Below the pieces are notes generated by a model, which did no database searches, was not told the origin of the DNA, and was given only the letters and a program-made list of their open reading frames with translations. 5,918 nt of DNA from contig DHLZ01000274.1 in the NCBI GenBank assembly GCA_002405515.1, positions 1 through 5,918 on the forward strand, given 5' to 3'. Origin of the DNA: Planctomycetaceae bacterium UBA4655. GTDB lineage: Bacteria > Planctomycetota > Planctomycetia > Pirellulales > UBA1268. Shown here piece by piece: positions 5,254 through 5,918 of this stretch; position 1 is the first letter of the stretch; every line of letters starts with the position of its first letter. A program made the position numbers and the translations under genes.

Positions 5254-5286
5254 CAGGGAAATCGGCTCCGTCCCCCGATCTCCCCC
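5254..5286. repeat. REP-like hairpin, copy B, upstream of the gspF-like gene
   Basis: GGGAAATCGG (5256-5265) pairs with the complementary stretch CCGATCTCCC (5275-5284) at nine of ten positions. The loop CTCCGTCCC is shared with copy A apart from one base. It is inverted relative to copy C, and the start codon of the longest gspF-like frame lies between the two. Such paired inverted REPs are the form RAYT transposases recognise. Confidence 0.6.
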
Positions 5287-5308
5287 TCACTCAGCCCGGG
5301 TATCTACG

Positions 5309-5348
5309 TCGAAACATCTGGAAGGTAAAGTTTCGAAAACATCTCGAA
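5309..5348. repeat. Short imperfect direct repeat
   Basis: TCGAAACATCTGGAA (5309-5323) recurs as TCGAAAACATCTCGAA (5333-5348). Both lie close after a CCCGGGTA motif (5296-5303) or before a second one (5350-5357). This is the divergent gap between the gspF-like gene and the DUF1501 remnant, so it may belong to a control region. No consensus is recognised. Confidence 0.4.
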
Positions 5349-5762
5349 TCCCGGGTAAGTAGTATCCCATGCTGGGTTAGAAAAGGCTGATTGGGAGTCT
5401 GTGATGGAGGCGTGCAATAGTCGCCTCCGGTCGGTGGCATGTGACGGTCGCGGAAGCCTTCCAAAGGAGTCTGGTATCCCAGCGAGATCGATCGATCCCG
5501 CCGACCGTTCCGCGAGTCGGGCCCACGCCCTCGACCACCAGCTAAGCCGCCGGGCGTTTTTCGGCTCGGCCGTGATCCGCTCCATCGAATCGAAGAACGT
5601 CAACCACGACGACAGCTCGCTCTATCCCAGCAAGAATGTCGTCGCCGGGCGCCAGATGCCGAGCATCGGGTCGATGCTGGCACGGGTCCTGGCAGATCCT
5701 GCGAGCTCAGTGCCATACCACGTGATGTTCTCGAATTACCTGGGGGCGAGTTACTACCGGGA

Positions 5763-5831
5763 GCATCAAGTAGTCGACATTGTTCTGCGGGCAACTCGGC
5801 CTGTGACTTTCACGGAAGCCCGAGGCGCGAG
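5763..5831 (+). repeat. Right arm of the long imperfect inverted repeat
   Basis: This 69-bp stretch is the inverted partner of 30-99 (five mismatches, one gap; 5807-5831 exact). The inner edge, GCATCAAGTAGT, is where the DUF1501-like coding resemblance ends, just as the left copy's inner edge is where the SDR fragment begins. The outer part merges into the 48-bp tandem array. Confidence 0.85.
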
Positions 5832-5918
5832 TTTCCCTGCAGGCGAACAGGTGCCCCGTACGGAAGCCCGAGGCGCAAGTTTCCCTGCAGGCGAACAGGT
5901 ACCCCGTACGGACGCACG
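5812..5918 (+). repeat. 48-bp tandem repeat array, continuing past the window
   Basis: Unit one (5812-5859) and unit two (5860-5907) differ at only two positions (5829 G against 5877 A, and 5853 G against 5901 A). A third begins with ACGGA at 5908 and then departs (CGCACG). Each unit starts ACGGAAGCCCGAGGCGC and ends CCCCGT. The length is a multiple of three and the units are open in the DUF1501 frame. There are no unique spacers, so this is a minisatellite-like array and not a CRISPR. Confidence 0.85.

Larger units (their letters stand above)
5404..5918 (+). pseudogene. Tat-signal DUF1501-type protein remnant, internally deleted, running into repeats
   Basis: The frame opens at ATG 5404, with GGGAG (5393-5397) 6 bases upstream, and stays open past the window edge (partial, no stop seen). 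Residues 43-54 (LDHQLSRRAFFG) carry the twin-arginine motif that starts DUF1501 proteins, which are exported sulfatase-like-fold proteins common in planctomycetes. The hydrophobic part of the signal and about 100 following residues are missing. After FFGSAV the sequence goes straight to IRSIESKNVNHD, then MPSIGSMLARVL and YHVMFSNYLGAS, which correspond to internal DUF1501 segments. From about residue 121 (5763) the frame reads the dispersed repeat, giving the 16-residue unit TEARGASFPAGEQVPR twice. Such a protein could be neither Tat-exported nor folded as DUF1501. The family call rests on motif memory; a short novel protein is possible but less likely. No other explanation for the SRRAFFG motif fits as well. 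Confidence 0.65.

Noticed and set aside
4243..5328. 361-codon and related open frames on + opposite the gspF-like gene
   Set aside because: Ser/Ala/Arg-rich shadow frames. The minus strand protein has two clear T2SSF domains and correctly placed membrane segments.
5812..5918. CRISPR array
   Set aside because: The 48-bp units are directly adjacent, with no unique spacers between them.

Overview
The window looks like an accessory stretch of a GC-rich planctomycete chromosome, probably Pirellulales-like. This rests on family content, not on a marker gene: a PEP-CTERM-type protein, a secreted NHL/six-bladed propeller protein, a Tat-DUF1501 remnant and dispersed intergenic repeats are together typical of that phylum. 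Four genes look intact: a secreted propeller protein (1003-2007, +), a regulator-like protein (1982-2824, -), a PEP-CTERM-like exported protein (3467-4018, +) and a GspF/PilC-family membrane protein (4173-5231, -).

Layout. 1-100 holds one arm of an imperfect inverted repeat. 98-557 is a decayed short-chain dehydrogenase that lost its catalytic core. On the other strand, 623-840 is a decayed REP-associated (Y1/HUH) transposase with a REP-like hairpin (888-913) just upstream of its start. The propeller gene follows, and its 3' end overlaps the convergent regulator gene. 2825-3466 has no convincing gene but is dense in signals: an AT-rich island, a strong rho-independent-type terminator on +, three GCAAC-N6-GTTGC palindromes on an exact 33-bp ladder, several smaller hairpins, and a near-perfect sigma-54 promoter 95 bp before the PEP-CTERM-like gene. 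That gene converges on the gspF-like gene, whose 5' end is flanked by two inverted REP-like hairpins. From 5404 to the end runs a Tat-signal/DUF1501 fragment with internal deletion. It reads directly into the second repeat arm and a 48-bp tandem repeat that leaves the window.

How it may work. The most coherent unit is the control region plus gene at about 3118-4018. It is a PEP-CTERM-like surface protein apparently transcribed by sigma-54 RNA polymerase, with a ladder of palindromes at enhancer distance (173-256 bp upstream of the -24 element). Enhancer-type response regulators (PrsR family) are known partners of PEP-CTERM/exosortase systems, so this architecture makes sense, but the activator and the exosortase are not in the window. 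The propeller, the regulator and the GspF-like protein show no operon link to it.

The flanks (1-900 and 5404-5918) look like a graveyard: three broken genes, REP-like hairpins with a broken RAYT, and two inverted copies of a dispersed repeat whose inner edges both abut truncated genes.
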